From Myxococcota bacterium (GTDB lineage: Bacteria > Myxococcota > XYA12-FULL-58-9 > JALHOP01): 64,000 bases of DNA. The stretch covers positions 243,561 through 307,560 of the forward strand of contig JALHOP010000009.1 of NCBI GenBank assembly GCA_022842935.1, written 5' to 3'. The position numbers were made by a program, and so were the translations under genes. Below are positions 20,087-28,448 of the stretch, piece by piece (position 1 is the stretch's first letter; every line of letters begins with the position of its first letter). The notes under the pieces were generated by a model, which searched no databases, was not told the DNA's origin, and saw nothing but the letters and a program-made list of their open reading frames with translations.

Positions 20087-21934
20087 CTACGACGCCTGCC
20101 CGCGTCCCAGTACGTGTGCCACCATTTTCAACAGGGCGCTCGGTGCGAACGGCTTTGCGATGAAGCTATAACTGTCACTGTTGATTCCATCGAGCAGCAC
20201 TTGCTCGCCGACGTAGCCCGAGCAGACCACCACGGGGGCGCTGACGTTGCTCTTGACGAACTCTTTAACGAGCTCGCTGACGCCGCCGCCTGGGACAATG
20301 GAGTCGGTGATGAGGCAGTCGAAGCTTTCAGTGAGCAACGCCTCGCGGGCGGTATCAGCCATTGCGTGGCTCGAGACTTGGTAGCCGTCGCCGCGCAGAA
20401 GACGTTCGATGACACGACGAACGCCGCCCTCGTCTTCGAGTACGAGAATGCGGCGGGGGCGTGTCGTGGGGCTGGGAGTCGCAGTGGCCTTACGTGGCGC
20501 GACCTCTTCGGTGCGCGGGAACGTTAGACGGAAGAGTGTGCCGGTACCTGGGTGGGAGTCGATGTCGATGGTTCCGCCGACGCCGGTCACGAGTCCCCAG
20601 ACGGCGGCGAGACCGAGGCCGCTGCTACCCTCTCCTTTGGTCGTGAAATACGGGTCGAACGCGCGTTGTCGAGTCGCGTCGTCCATGCCTTCGCCTTGGT
20701 CAGCAATTTCGACGACGACCAGCTCACCCTCGGTGCGCGAGCGCAGCTGGATGATGCCGCCGCGCGGCATGGCGTCGCGTGCGTTGAGCACCAGGTTGAG
20801 CAAGACCTGCTCGAGGTGCGACGGCGGCAAATCGATGAACCCGCTCTCTTTCGCTTGGACTTCGACGACGAGACTTTCGGGCAACATGCGGCGCACACCG
20901 CTCGCGAAGCGTTCCAGCACGTGGTGCGGTTGACACTGGCCGCGTTGATCGGGACGACCGCGCGAAAACGCGATGAGGCGCGAGGCGCTCTCTGTCGCGG
21001 TGCGAGCGCTCGCCTCCATGTCCGCCAAGACCTGCGGCTGCTCGGCGAGCAGGCGCGGGTCGCGCAACGACTCAATGCCCGCGATCACGACGCTGAGGGC
21101 GTTGTTGAACTCGTGGGCGACGCCCCCGGCGAGCCGGCCAATTGACTCGAGACGACGCGCCGCTTGGAGGTCACGCTCGAGTCGGGCGCGGTCGTCGGCC
21201 TGACGCGCGATCTGCACCGTACGCTCGGCGACCCGGCGCTCGAGCTCGGCGTTCACCTGGAGCAAGTCGTGTTTTGCGCCTGCCAGCTCGTGGACGAGGT
21301 CTTGGTTTTCGAAGCGCAGCCGGAACGACGCGACGATGGCCTTGCTGATGTTGCGCGCCACCCCGGACATCAGCACGACGAACAGTGCTGCCATCGCGGA
21401 CAGCCAAAGATGGGAGCGATCGCCGAGCCAGGCGAGCTTCACCACCAGCGGCAGCACGGACGGCAAAAAGTACGCATAAAACGCGGGCAGGTAACACGAG
21501 ACGGTGCCGGCGGCGCTCGCGCCCATGCCGCCCAGTACGAACACGACGACGAGTTGCGCCGCCATCGAGCCCTCGATGGGGAAAAGCGCTCCAGCGACCC
21601 CCCAGAGAAGGCCGGCGGTGAAGGATCCCATCGCCGCCCGCCGCGCCCAGGTTGCCGTCTCTGCCGGGGCGCGCGGCGCCGCGAGATAGGCTCCGCGTAC
21701 GCGCCAGCGTACGAGCGCCATGAGTGACATCGCCCCCGTCCAGACGACGAGCCACTCATGTGCGACCGCGCCCCACAGGGCGCACGACACGATGACCGCG
21801 TTGACCACGTTGGCGAGCAAGACGAACACGCCCTGTCGGTAGAGCGTGCGTACCTGTTCCGAGGCGACTCGGGCCTCGACGGTGATGGGAGCACCGTTTT
21901 CGCCGTGCTCGGTGCGTTGGAAGGCGCGGTCCAA
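20087..21934 (-). CDS. Membrane-bound hybrid histidine kinase with C-terminal receiver
   Basis: About 615 aa. The frame is open to a TTG at 21964. I prefer TTG at 21934, because GGGAG lies about five bases before it; the only early internal alternative is a GTG. The order is: about six hydrophobic segments (residues 35-195, MASE-like, no periplasmic sensor domain), a coiled coil (210-260), HisKA with phospho-acceptor His274 in GGVAHEFNN, HATPase with N-box LNARDAM (Asn384), G1 DQGEGMD and G2 GSSGLGLA, then a receiver domain with phosphorylatable Asp544 (LITDSIVPGG) and Lys594 (AKPF). It lacks a His-phosphotransfer or output domain, so the partner must be elsewhere. It lies downstream of the MDR oxidoreductase in the same direction, with a gap of 18-48 bases. 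Confidence 0.9.
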   Translation of the reverse strand: MDRAFQRTEHGENGAPITVEARVASEQVRTLYRQGVFVLLANVVNAVIVSCALWGAVAHEWLVVWTGAMSLMALVRWRVRGAYLAAPRAPAETATWARRAAMGSFTAGLLWGVAGALFPIEGSMAAQLVVVFVLGGMGASAAGTVSCYLPAFYAYFLPSVLPLVVKLAWLGDRSHLWLSAMAALFVVLMSGVARNISKAIVASFRLRFENQDLVHELAGAKHDLLQVNAELERRVAERTVQIARQADDRARLERDLQAARRLESIGRLAGGVAHEFNNALSVVIAGIESLRDPRLLAEQPQVLADMEASARTATESASRLIAFSRGRPDQRGQCQPHHVLERFASGVRRMLPESLVVEVQAKESGFIDLPPSHLEQVLLNLVLNARDAMPRGGIIQLRSRTEGELVVVEIADQGEGMDDATRQRAFDPYFTTKGEGSSGLGLAAVWGLVTGVGGTIDIDSHPGTGTLFRLTFPRTEEVAPRKATATPSPTTRPRRILVLEDEGGVRRVIERLLRGDGYQVSSHAMADTAREALLTESFDCLITDSIVPGGGVSELVKEFVKSNVSAPVVVCSGYVGEQVLLDGINSDSYSFIAKPFAPSALLKMVAHVLGRGQAS

Positions 21935-21982
21935 GGCTCTCCCAGTATGACCCGGCCGCGCCAAGGCGCAAGCGTCAGCGCA

Positions 21983-22981
21983 TCAGAACACGACGATGCT
22001 CTTGCCGCGCGCACCTCCGCGCGCACCTCCGCGCGCAAGCTTTTCGATGGCCGCGGCTGCTTGCTCGAGCGGATAACGCTGTTCAATCGAGGGCTTGAGC
22101 TTTCCGCTCTCGACCAGCTTCTTTAGGGTCGCGAGATCGTTTTCGGTCACCTTGGAGTCGACAGCGACCAGCTTCTGCTTCGAGCCCAGCGACCTGATCG
22201 CGGCGCCGAGCGCGCGCTCGAGAAAGCCGCCGGTCAACGCGTTGCCACCCTCACCGCCTACGATGGCAAGTACCCCGTTCGGGGTAAGCAACGAGCGCAG
22301 CTCCCCAAAGCCGCGTCGACCCGCGGTGTCGATGATGACGTCCCAGCGTCGGCCTGATGCGCTCAGCGAATCGCGCGTGTAGTCGATGACGTCATCGGCG
22401 CCGAGGCCACGTACGAAGTCGAGCTTGGTGGTGCTGCAGACCCCAGTCACCCTCGCTCCGTAGGTTTTGGCGATCTGCACGGCGTAGTGCCCGACGCCTC
22501 CGGCCGCACCGATGACGAGCACCTTCGAATCGTCGCCTACGTGTCCGTGGTCGCGGACGCATTGCAGCGCGGTGCATCCGGAGACAGCCAAAGCGGACGC
22601 CTCGTCGAGCGCGATGTTTGCTGGCTTCACTGCGCAGCGGTTCTCCGGCAGGCACGCGAGCTCGGCAATCGTCCCTGTGCCTGTGACGTCACAGTTGCCG
22701 AAGATCTCGTCACCGACCTTGAAGCGCGTCACCTTCGCACCGACCGCCTCGACCACTCCCGAAGCGTCCCAGCCGGCGACTGGAACCCGGGGGCCAAAGA
22801 ACCCAAGCCCCATCAGGCGAATCATCAGCGGCCGGCCTGTCATCAAGTGCCAGATGCCAGGGTCGAGCCCTGCGGCGCGAACACGGATGAGAATCGCATC
22901 GTCCGCTGGAAAGGGTTTCGGCCAGTCGACGACGCGCAGGTCGGAGATCGGGCCGTATTTCTTCTGGACGAGGGCTTTCAC
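21983..22981 (-). CDS. NAD(P)-dependent oxidoreductase, MDR/quinone-reductase type
   Basis: 332 aa from GTG 22981 (VKALVQKKYGPISDLRVVD). The frame extends to 23086, but the extra 35 residues look unlike the family. The N-terminal GroES-like fold contains GWDASGVVEAVG. The Rossmann motif is GAAGGVGHYAVQIAK. There are no zinc-binding cysteines, which places it with zeta-crystallin/quinone oxidoreductases. The C-terminus normally ends in a single HARGK element; here the stretch is expanded to ARGGARGGARGK by a 12-bp tandem duplication (listed separately). It is probably cotranscribed with the histidine kinase downstream. The substrate is unknown. Confidence 0.88.
   Translation of the reverse strand: MKALVQKKYGPISDLRVVDWPKPFPADDAILIRVRAAGLDPGIWHLMTGRPLMIRLMGLGFFGPRVPVAGWDASGVVEAVGAKVTRFKVGDEIFGNCDVTGTGTIAELACLPENRCAVKPANIALDEASALAVSGCTALQCVRDHGHVGDDSKVLVIGAAGGVGHYAVQIAKTYGARVTGVCSTTKLDFVRGLGADDVIDYTRDSLSASGRRWDVIIDTAGRRGFGELRSLLTPNGVLAIVGGEGGNALTGGFLERALGAAIRSLGSKQKLVAVDSKVTENDLATLKKLVESGKLKPSIEQRYPLEQAAAAIEKLARGGARGGARGKSIVVF
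22007..22037. repeat. 12-bp tandem repeat inside oxidoreductase C-terminus
   Basis: GCGCGCACCTCC is repeated at 22007-22018 and 22019-22030, with a partial third copy to 22037. Being a multiple of three, it keeps the frame and inserts GGAR units near the C-terminus of the MDR protein. It looks like replication slippage. Confidence 0.85.
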
Positions 22982-23054
22982 GCGGTAGCTGCGCGTCGCG
23001 CGACACGACGCAACGAAGGTATCACGTTCGGCTGCTTCGCGCCGTTGCGGAGAG

Positions 23055-23405
23055 TCACCGGTCGACAGGCTTCGCGGGTAGAGCAAGCTCCACAGCCACG
23101 AGCCGCCATATCGCCTCGGCGGTCACGCGCGACAGCTCCGGAACCGCGGTGCTGATGGAAAGCTCGCTGGGGGTCGTGGCGACGTGAAAGTCGATCGGCT
23201 CGCCGCGCAGGAAGCCGCGCACGGTAAAGCAGTTGGCCGCCGTCGTTTCGACGTTGACCGAAAGATAGCTCCCATCGACGTAGCCGCTTACCGAGCGCTC
23301 GCCGCGGAACGGCGGCAGGTACTCCATGAGCTGGACGGTACCTGGGTCAATGGGGCGGCCTTGGTTGATGCGGCTCGCGAGGTTTGGGCTGAGTGCTCGG
23401 GACAT
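23055..23405 (-). CDS. Small protein of unknown function
   Basis: 116 aa, ATG at 23405. I do not recognise it. It has no signal peptide or membrane segment. The sequence alternates short beta-prone stretches (YVDGSYLSVNVETT, FTVRGFLRGEP) and ends in a helix (AIWRLVAVELALP), suggesting a compact alpha/beta domain. It follows the predicted zincin gene by 15 bases on the same strand, so the two are likely a pair. Confidence 0.6.
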   Translation of the reverse strand: MSRALSPNLASRINQGRPIDPGTVQLMEYLPPFRGERSVSGYVDGSYLSVNVETTAANCFTVRGFLRGEPIDFHVATTPSELSISTAVPELSRVTAEAIWRLVAVELALPAKPVDR

Positions 23406-23420
23406 GTTTGCTTGCCTTCG

Positions 23421-24233
23421 TCAGCGGACACGCCGCTTGGGATAGGTCCAATCGTGGTCTTGTTCGGCCGCGCACATTCCGAGGACATCCGCGACGACCT
23501 CTTGGCGCTCGGGACGTCTGAGGCCGCGGCGGATCTCCCACTTGGCGCTCTCGACGTTTCGGTAAAACTCGACGAAACGCACGAAATACGGATGGAGCTC
23601 GCGCACGAGGATACCGATCTCGCGGCCGTCGAGCGCCATGTCGGCGTCGAGCGCATCCCTGCCTGGTGGCTTGTGGTAGGGCACGCCGTGAACCAGCTGG
23701 AACCATATCTGCACGGGATGCACCGTGAACAGTGCGCGCACCGCGAGCGGATCCCGCGCACGATGGATGAGCTCCCGTCCGACGAGAGCCTCGCGGAAGT
23801 AGGCCTGTGACTCTTCGAAGAGCACCGAGCGCACATATTGCTCTTGCGTCTGTGCATCGATGTCGCAGCCGGTGCGGCTCACATGACAGCGAGCGTGGGT
23901 GACCTCGTGCACGAAATCGAGTGCGGTACGTGCGGTGACCTGCGTGCGGTTCAAGACGATGAGCTTCGCGCCGCGGATGTACCCAGCGCCGCCCCTGCGT
24001 GTATCGAAGGCCAGGGTGATGCCTTGATCGACGAAGAGTTGTACGTCGTCCCGACCCGTCGGACTCTGCAGGAGTAAGGTGAAGAACTCGGCCGCGTGCT
24101 CGCGGTCGACTGGCGAGCTGCCGTCTCGCAATTGGGTTACGGCTTGCTGCTCGAGAGGTACGCTCGAGCGGACGGCGACCGTTGCAGGCTTGGCGCCTCG
24201 CGCCAACCGTCTGGTCCAGTCCAGGGCGGTCAC
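23421..24233 (-). CDS. Predicted zinc metallopeptidase (HExxH), uncharacterised
   Basis: 270 aa from GTG 24233. The central sequence VHEVTHARCH carries an HExxH motif (His109, Glu110, His113), and Glu140/Glu141 in LFEESQAYFREAL could supply a third zinc ligand, as in gluzincins. There is no signal peptide, so it may act in the cytoplasm or leave by a non-Sec route. Ahead of the motif lies a glycine-rich stretch (TRRGGAGYIRGAK) and a strand LIVLNR. Homologous families are not clear to me. It is paired with the 116-aa gene downstream. A role such as toxin, effector or housekeeping protease cannot be decided. Confidence 0.65.
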   Translation of the reverse strand: MTALDWTRRLARGAKPATVAVRSSVPLEQQAVTQLRDGSSPVDREHAAEFFTLLLQSPTGRDDVQLFVDQGITLAFDTRRGGAGYIRGAKLIVLNRTQVTARTALDFVHEVTHARCHVSRTGCDIDAQTQEQYVRSVLFEESQAYFREALVGRELIHRARDPLAVRALFTVHPVQIWFQLVHGVPYHKPPGRDALDADMALDGREIGILVRELHPYFVRFVEFYRNVESAKWEIRRGLRRPERQEVVADVLGMCAAEQDHDWTYPKRRVR

Positions 24234-24266
24234 TGCTCGCCCGCTAGTGCAATAGACTGCATGGCG

Positions 24267-25229
24267 TCATGCGCGCTTCGAAGAGCTGGACTCATCCTGC
24301 AGGACCGCGAGATGTGGACCCACGTAGTCGAGCCATTCGGCCGAACGGGCATGTTTGCCGCGCACGGCGTCGCCGTATGCCCGCTGCAGCGTGCGCGCGA
24401 CCGGCCCCATGGTGCCGTTGCCAACCATGCGGTCGTCGATCTCGCGGAGTGCGATGACCTCTGCTGCGGTGCCGCATACGAATACCTCGTCGGCCGCGTA
24501 AAGCATGTCACGGGATAGCGGACGTTCTTCGACTGTGTAGCCGTGGTCGCCAGCTAGAACGCAAAGTGCTTCGCGCGTAATCCCATCGAGGACCGGGGCC
24601 GATGGTGAAGTAAAGATCTTGTTCTTGCGCACCATGAAGAGATTCTCGCCAGTGCACTCCGCGACGTAGCCCTGCGGATCCAGCATGATCGCTTCGTCGT
24701 AGCCCAAGCGCACTGACTCGGACTTCGCGAGGAACGAGTTGACGTAGTTCCCCGCGACCTTTGCCTTGGTCATCATGACGTTGGGGTGATGGCGGGTGAA
24801 CGACGCGACGTTGGCGCGGACACCGTGCTCCATGGCCTCGGCGCCAAGGTACGCCTTCCACTCCCAGACGGCGATGCCAACGTGGGCCACGGTGTTGGCA
24901 ATGTTGAGGTTCCAGCCACCCTCGGCGAGGTAGGCGAGGGGTCGGATGTAGCACTCCGTTAGGCCGTTGGCCGCGACGGTTAGTTTGGCGGCCGCGCACA
25001 GCTCCGCCTCGTCATAGGGCAGGGACTTCCAGCCGAGAATGCGGGCCGACATCTCGAGACGCTTCATGTGCTCCTTGAGCCGGAACACCGCCGGGCCTCG
25101 CTCGGTCTGGTAGCAACGGATGCCCTCGAAGACGCCAATGCCGTAGTGCAGGCCAGGCGTCATGAAATGAAGCGTCGCCTCGCCGAACGGCACCAGCTTG
25201 CCGTTCATCCAGATGCATTTGGAGCGCAT
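24267..25229 (-). CDS. ilvE: Branched-chain amino acid aminotransferase
   Basis: PLP enzyme (fold type IV) that moves amino groups between glutamate and Leu/Ile/Val; final step of the pathway whose other genes are at 10-20 kb. 320 aa. The PLP lysine is Lys157 in KAKVAGNYVNS, followed by GYDEAIMLD and the signature VAECTGENLFMV. ATG 25229 has AAAGGA upstream. It stands alone on the minus strand, divergent from the parvulin lipoprotein. The D-amino-acid and lyase members of this fold lack the LHYGIGVFEGIRCY and GENLF combination seen here. Confidence 0.94.
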   Translation of the reverse strand: MRSKCIWMNGKLVPFGEATLHFMTPGLHYGIGVFEGIRCYQTERGPAVFRLKEHMKRLEMSARILGWKSLPYDEAELCAAAKLTVAANGLTECYIRPLAYLAEGGWNLNIANTVAHVGIAVWEWKAYLGAEAMEHGVRANVASFTRHHPNVMMTKAKVAGNYVNSFLAKSESVRLGYDEAIMLDPQGYVAECTGENLFMVRKNKIFTSPSAPVLDGITREALCVLAGDHGYTVEERPLSRDMLYAADEVFVCGTAAEVIALREIDDRMVGNGTMGPVARTLQRAYGDAVRGKHARSAEWLDYVGPHLAVLQDESSSSKRA

Positions 25230-25316
25230 GGGGTCTAAGTCCTTTTAGCCAATAGCTACCGTTTAACGCGGTTCTCGTTGATTATCGTCAGCCCGCGTCA
25301 GGTGTTTCGGTCTTTC

Positions 25317-25344
25317 TTGACCCGTCCAGCTCGCGAGCCATAAG
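25317..25344 (+). promoter_or_regulatory. Candidate sigma-70-type promoter for parvulin lipoprotein
   Basis: TTGACC at 25317-25322 and CATAAG at 25339-25344, spacing 16, about 40 bases ahead of the ATG. AAGGAG at 25366-25371 is a good ribosome-binding site for the same gene. Confidence 0.45.
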
Positions 25345-25383
25345 GTCCGCGCCGTTCGTCCCTCGAAGGAGACCACGTCAATC

Positions 25384-26628
25384 ATGCTCCGCGCTTTGTT
25401 CCGTGCCTTCCCCCTGCGCGCCACACTCGTCGCCATTGGGCTCTTGGGCCTGTCCGCCGCCTGTGACCGGAAACTCCCCGACTCCGAGGTCGCCGCCCGC
25501 GTCAACGAGCAACCCATCACCAAGAAAGAGTTCGAAGAGGCGGCCGAACGCAACCTGTCGCGCTACCGCAACCAGGGGCACCAGCTGCAGCCCAACATCG
25601 AGGCGCGCATTCGCGAGAGTGTCCTGCGTCGAATGATCGAGGATAAGATCATCGAGCTGAAAGCCAAGGAGACGCAGGTCGCCGTCACCGAGGAAGATCT
25701 GGGCACCAAGTTCGCAGAGCAAAAAGCACGCTTCCGTACCGACGAGGCGTTCCAGGACTATCTCAAGCGCTCGCAGAACAGCGAAGCGCAGATGAAAGAC
25801 GAGCTCAAGCGCAACATGCTGCGCGACCGCCTGGTCGAGAAGATGTCAGGTGAAGTCGCCGTTAGCGACGACGAAGTGAAGAAGTTCTATGACGAGAACA
25901 TCAACCGCTTCAAAGATCGGGAGCAGGTCAAGCTGTCGCGCATCGTTCTGCGGGTCGCTCCGACCGCGACCGAGGCCGAGCGCAAGAAAGCCAAAGCCAA
26001 GGCGGCCGAGCTCTCCAAGGCTGCCAAGAAGCCGAACGCCGACTTCGCCAAGCTCGCGCGTGACAACTCGAACGGACCCGAAGCCGCCAAAGGCGGGGAC
26101 CTTGGCTTCCTCTATCGCGGACGCATGCAGCCAGAGTTCGACGCGGTCGCTTTCGCGCTGAAGCCAGGCGAGGTCTCCGACGTCATCGAGACCAAAATGG
26201 GCTACGAGGTCGTGAAGGTCGACGAGCGCAAAGAAGAGCGCGTACGGCCGGTGGAGGAAGTCACCGACACCATCCGTACCTCGCTGCTTGCGCGCAAGCG
26301 CAACGACAAGCGCCGCGAGATCTTGCGCGATCTGAAGGCCAACGCGAAGGTCGAGCAGATCTTGAAGTTCGAGCTGCCGCCCGGCCTTCAGCCTGCGGAG
26401 ATCGATCCCACCGCGCCGCGGTTGCCAGGTGCGCCGGGTCAACCCGGCGTCCCGCCGCATGGGTCGGAGATCGATCCCCACGCCGTCCCGCCGCCGGGTG
26501 GGATCGCCCCCCCACAAGCGCCGGGCGCGATGCCAAATGCTCCGGCACCGGCTGCCCCAAGCGCGCCAGCAGCGCAGCCGGGTCAGCCGACGCCAGTGCC
26601 GACCCCGGCACCGGCGCCGAATCCCTGA
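25384..26628 (+). CDS. SurA/PrsA-like parvulin peptidyl-prolyl isomerase lipoprotein
   Basis: 414 aa periplasmic folding factor. Lipoprotein signal with LSAAC (Cys27). A SurA_N-like helical chaperone region (about 35-165) is rich in charged residues. A single parvulin domain lies at about 175-275, with the strand GGDLGFLYRGRM and the C-terminal GYEVVKVDERKEE typical of the rotamase family. The last 60 residues are a Pro/Ala-rich tail, probably disordered and surface- or wall-spanning. It likely assists folding of outer membrane proteins, of which this window has several. The gene is divergent from ilvE. Confidence 0.9.
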   Translation: MLRALFRAFPLRATLVAIGLLGLSAACDRKLPDSEVAARVNEQPITKKEFEEAAERNLSRYRNQGHQLQPNIEARIRESVLRRMIEDKIIELKAKETQVAVTEEDLGTKFAEQKARFRTDEAFQDYLKRSQNSEAQMKDELKRNMLRDRLVEKMSGEVAVSDDEVKKFYDENINRFKDREQVKLSRIVLRVAPTATEAERKKAKAKAAELSKAAKKPNADFAKLARDNSNGPEAAKGGDLGFLYRGRMQPEFDAVAFALKPGEVSDVIETKMGYEVVKVDERKEERVRPVEEVTDTIRTSLLARKRNDKRREILRDLKANAKVEQILKFELPPGLQPAEIDPTAPRLPGAPGQPGVPPHGSEIDPHAVPPPGGIAPPQAPGAMPNAPAPAAPSAPAAQPGQPTPVPTPAPAPNP

Positions 26629-26661
26629 AGCGTCCGGGGATGAGGAGCGCTCGGGCTACGC

Positions 26662-28386
26662 TCAATCGACCGCCGCGCTGACGCGTACGACAGGATACGC
26701 GTCACGCAAGCGATCATGGGCGGGGTGTCTGCGATAAAAGAAGTCGATGCGCTCGGCTTCCGATGCGCCGCTCTTCACCAACGCGTCGAAATCCTTCTTC
26801 ACCTGGGGATCGGACGCGAGCAACTCGCGCGCGAACGGCTCGAGCACCATGAGCTCGACATACTCCCGAGCTTCGAAGATCGCGTTCATGAAGCCCCACG
26901 CAACGAGTGAGTCGGGCGCTTGTGGTTCGAGCAGGTGCATCGCGAGCGCGCCACCCCGTTGCGCAACAGGGACGTAGAGCGACCCTGGTGTAATGTCTCC
27001 GTGATCCGCGGACCAGCTCCCCGTGACCTCGACCCGCGTGCGTCCCTCTGTCGTGCGCGGGGCGACCTTGATGGTCGCGGGCTTCCACACCTCCCGGTCA
27101 ATGGGGCCTCCCTTGACCACGAGCTTGCTCGTCAGGCCGTGCGCTGCAAGTACAGGGGACACCACCGGCACCCAAGGCGCGGGTACGACGTAACCACCTC
27201 GCGGCGCGCGCGCTGTGAGCTGTGGCACCACATCGCGCAACATCGGCGTCTTCCAAATCTTCGGTCGACTCGGGTCGAACTGAACCCAGTGCTTGCCTGT
27301 GATGAGCGATGGTAGCTCTTTATACGCGACGCCGCGAAACTCGATGAGCTTCGCTGTGCCGGTCGGTGCGAACGCGAGGCTGACATCGGTGCCGCCGAGG
27401 TTCGTCATCGCGGCCTGAGCCGCGCTCGCCGCCGCTGCCAGCGCTACGCCGTCATCACGAACGAGCTCGAGCACGCCCAACAGGGCGTCGCGCGAGGCGC
27501 GAACGCGCCGGGCGTTGGTCTTTAGGGCATGGCTCTCGACAAGGACCGCAAACCGTTGCCATTGCTGCCAGTAGCCCGTCGCGAAACGTGGTGACGCGAC
27601 GGCGTGGGCCCAGCCCGAGAGGGGCTGCGTCTCGTCCTCCGGCGATGGGTAGAAATCGAGCGGTATGTGACCCGACGTGCGCAGCTTCGTCATCAAGGTA
27701 CGCGAGATTTTTTCGCCGGCTTCTCGCATCGCGGCGGGCCAGCCGAAGCGCGGCTCCACCAAGACTGCGACGTCGGGCTGGAAGTCCATGCCATTGGTGG
27801 TATGCAGGTCGACGTAGACCAGCGGGTCCCACTTGCGAAGCAGCGCCAACATGGCGCGCGTCTCGGGAGCGTCTGCTTTAGCGTAGTCTCGGTTGAGGTT
27901 CAGACGCTGCGCGGTGACCCGAAACCCTGGGGTCTCTGGCCCGAGCTGATTGGGGCGATTGGCCGCCGCGACGTTTTCGTGGCCGTCGACGTTGTAGACC
28001 GGTACCAACACGAAGGTAACGCGGGTCAAAAGCTTCGGTGCCGTCTTGCCTTCGAGCAAGTCACGCGCCAACGCGAGGCCGGCGTCTTTGCCGTCGAGCT
28101 CACCCGCATGAATTCCCCCCTGTGCCAAAACGACCTGGCGGCCTCTGGCGCGTGCGTCTTCCGGGGTCAGTCCACCCTCCTCGGCGAGCACCAGGGCGTG
28201 CATCGTGCGGCCTTCTGGTGTCGTTCCGAAGACCTCGCAGCGTGCCTTGGCGGGATAAAGCTCGGCCAGGCCCTTGCATAGGTTAACGACCTCGTCGTAG
28301 CGCCCGCTCTGGACGTAACGCGTGCGCTCGGCGACTGTCTCGAGGGTTTGCGTGGCGAGGATGCCGGTCAGCAGCAAGAAAAGCAT
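26662..28386 (-). CDS. M14-family zinc carboxypeptidase, secreted
   Basis: 574 aa with an N-terminal signal (MLFLLLTGILATQTLETVAE). The M14 zinc site is complete: His93 and Glu96 in GIHAGELDGK, and His195 in YVDLHTTNG. The NR pair is seen in LNLNRDYAK (Arg166) and the catalytic Glu is Glu284 in VLVESHALKTN. About 260 further C-terminal residues follow the catalytic domain and probably form beta-rich modules. It is expected to cleave C-terminal residues from peptides in the periplasm or outside. It is divergent from the HD-GYP regulator gene, with a 62-base gap. Confidence 0.9.
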   Translation of the reverse strand: MLFLLLTGILATQTLETVAERTRYVQSGRYDEVVNLCKGLAELYPAKARCEVFGTTPEGRTMHALVLAEEGGLTPEDARARGRQVVLAQGGIHAGELDGKDAGLALARDLLEGKTAPKLLTRVTFVLVPVYNVDGHENVAAANRPNQLGPETPGFRVTAQRLNLNRDYAKADAPETRAMLALLRKWDPLVYVDLHTTNGMDFQPDVAVLVEPRFGWPAAMREAGEKISRTLMTKLRTSGHIPLDFYPSPEDETQPLSGWAHAVASPRFATGYWQQWQRFAVLVESHALKTNARRVRASRDALLGVLELVRDDGVALAAAASAAQAAMTNLGGTDVSLAFAPTGTAKLIEFRGVAYKELPSLITGKHWVQFDPSRPKIWKTPMLRDVVPQLTARAPRGGYVVPAPWVPVVSPVLAAHGLTSKLVVKGGPIDREVWKPATIKVAPRTTEGRTRVEVTGSWSADHGDITPGSLYVPVAQRGGALAMHLLEPQAPDSLVAWGFMNAIFEAREYVELMVLEPFARELLASDPQVKKDFDALVKSGASEAERIDFFYRRHPAHDRLRDAYPVVRVSAAVD

Positions 28387-28410
28387 GCTGCGGCTATTAG
28401 CACGGGACGT

Positions 28411-28439
28411 GGCTTGAACGACGCTTCATACGCTATAAT
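28411..28439 (+). promoter_or_regulatory. Promoter with consensus -10, nearly leaderless
   Basis: A perfect TATAAT lies at 28434-28439, with GGCTTG at 28411-28416 seventeen bases upstream (or TTGAAC at 28414-28419, spacing 14). Transcription would start near 28446, two or three bases before the ATG at 28449. There is no ribosome-binding site, so the HD-GYP mRNA is probably leaderless. Confidence 0.55.
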
Positions 28440-28448
28440 AGGCCTCTC

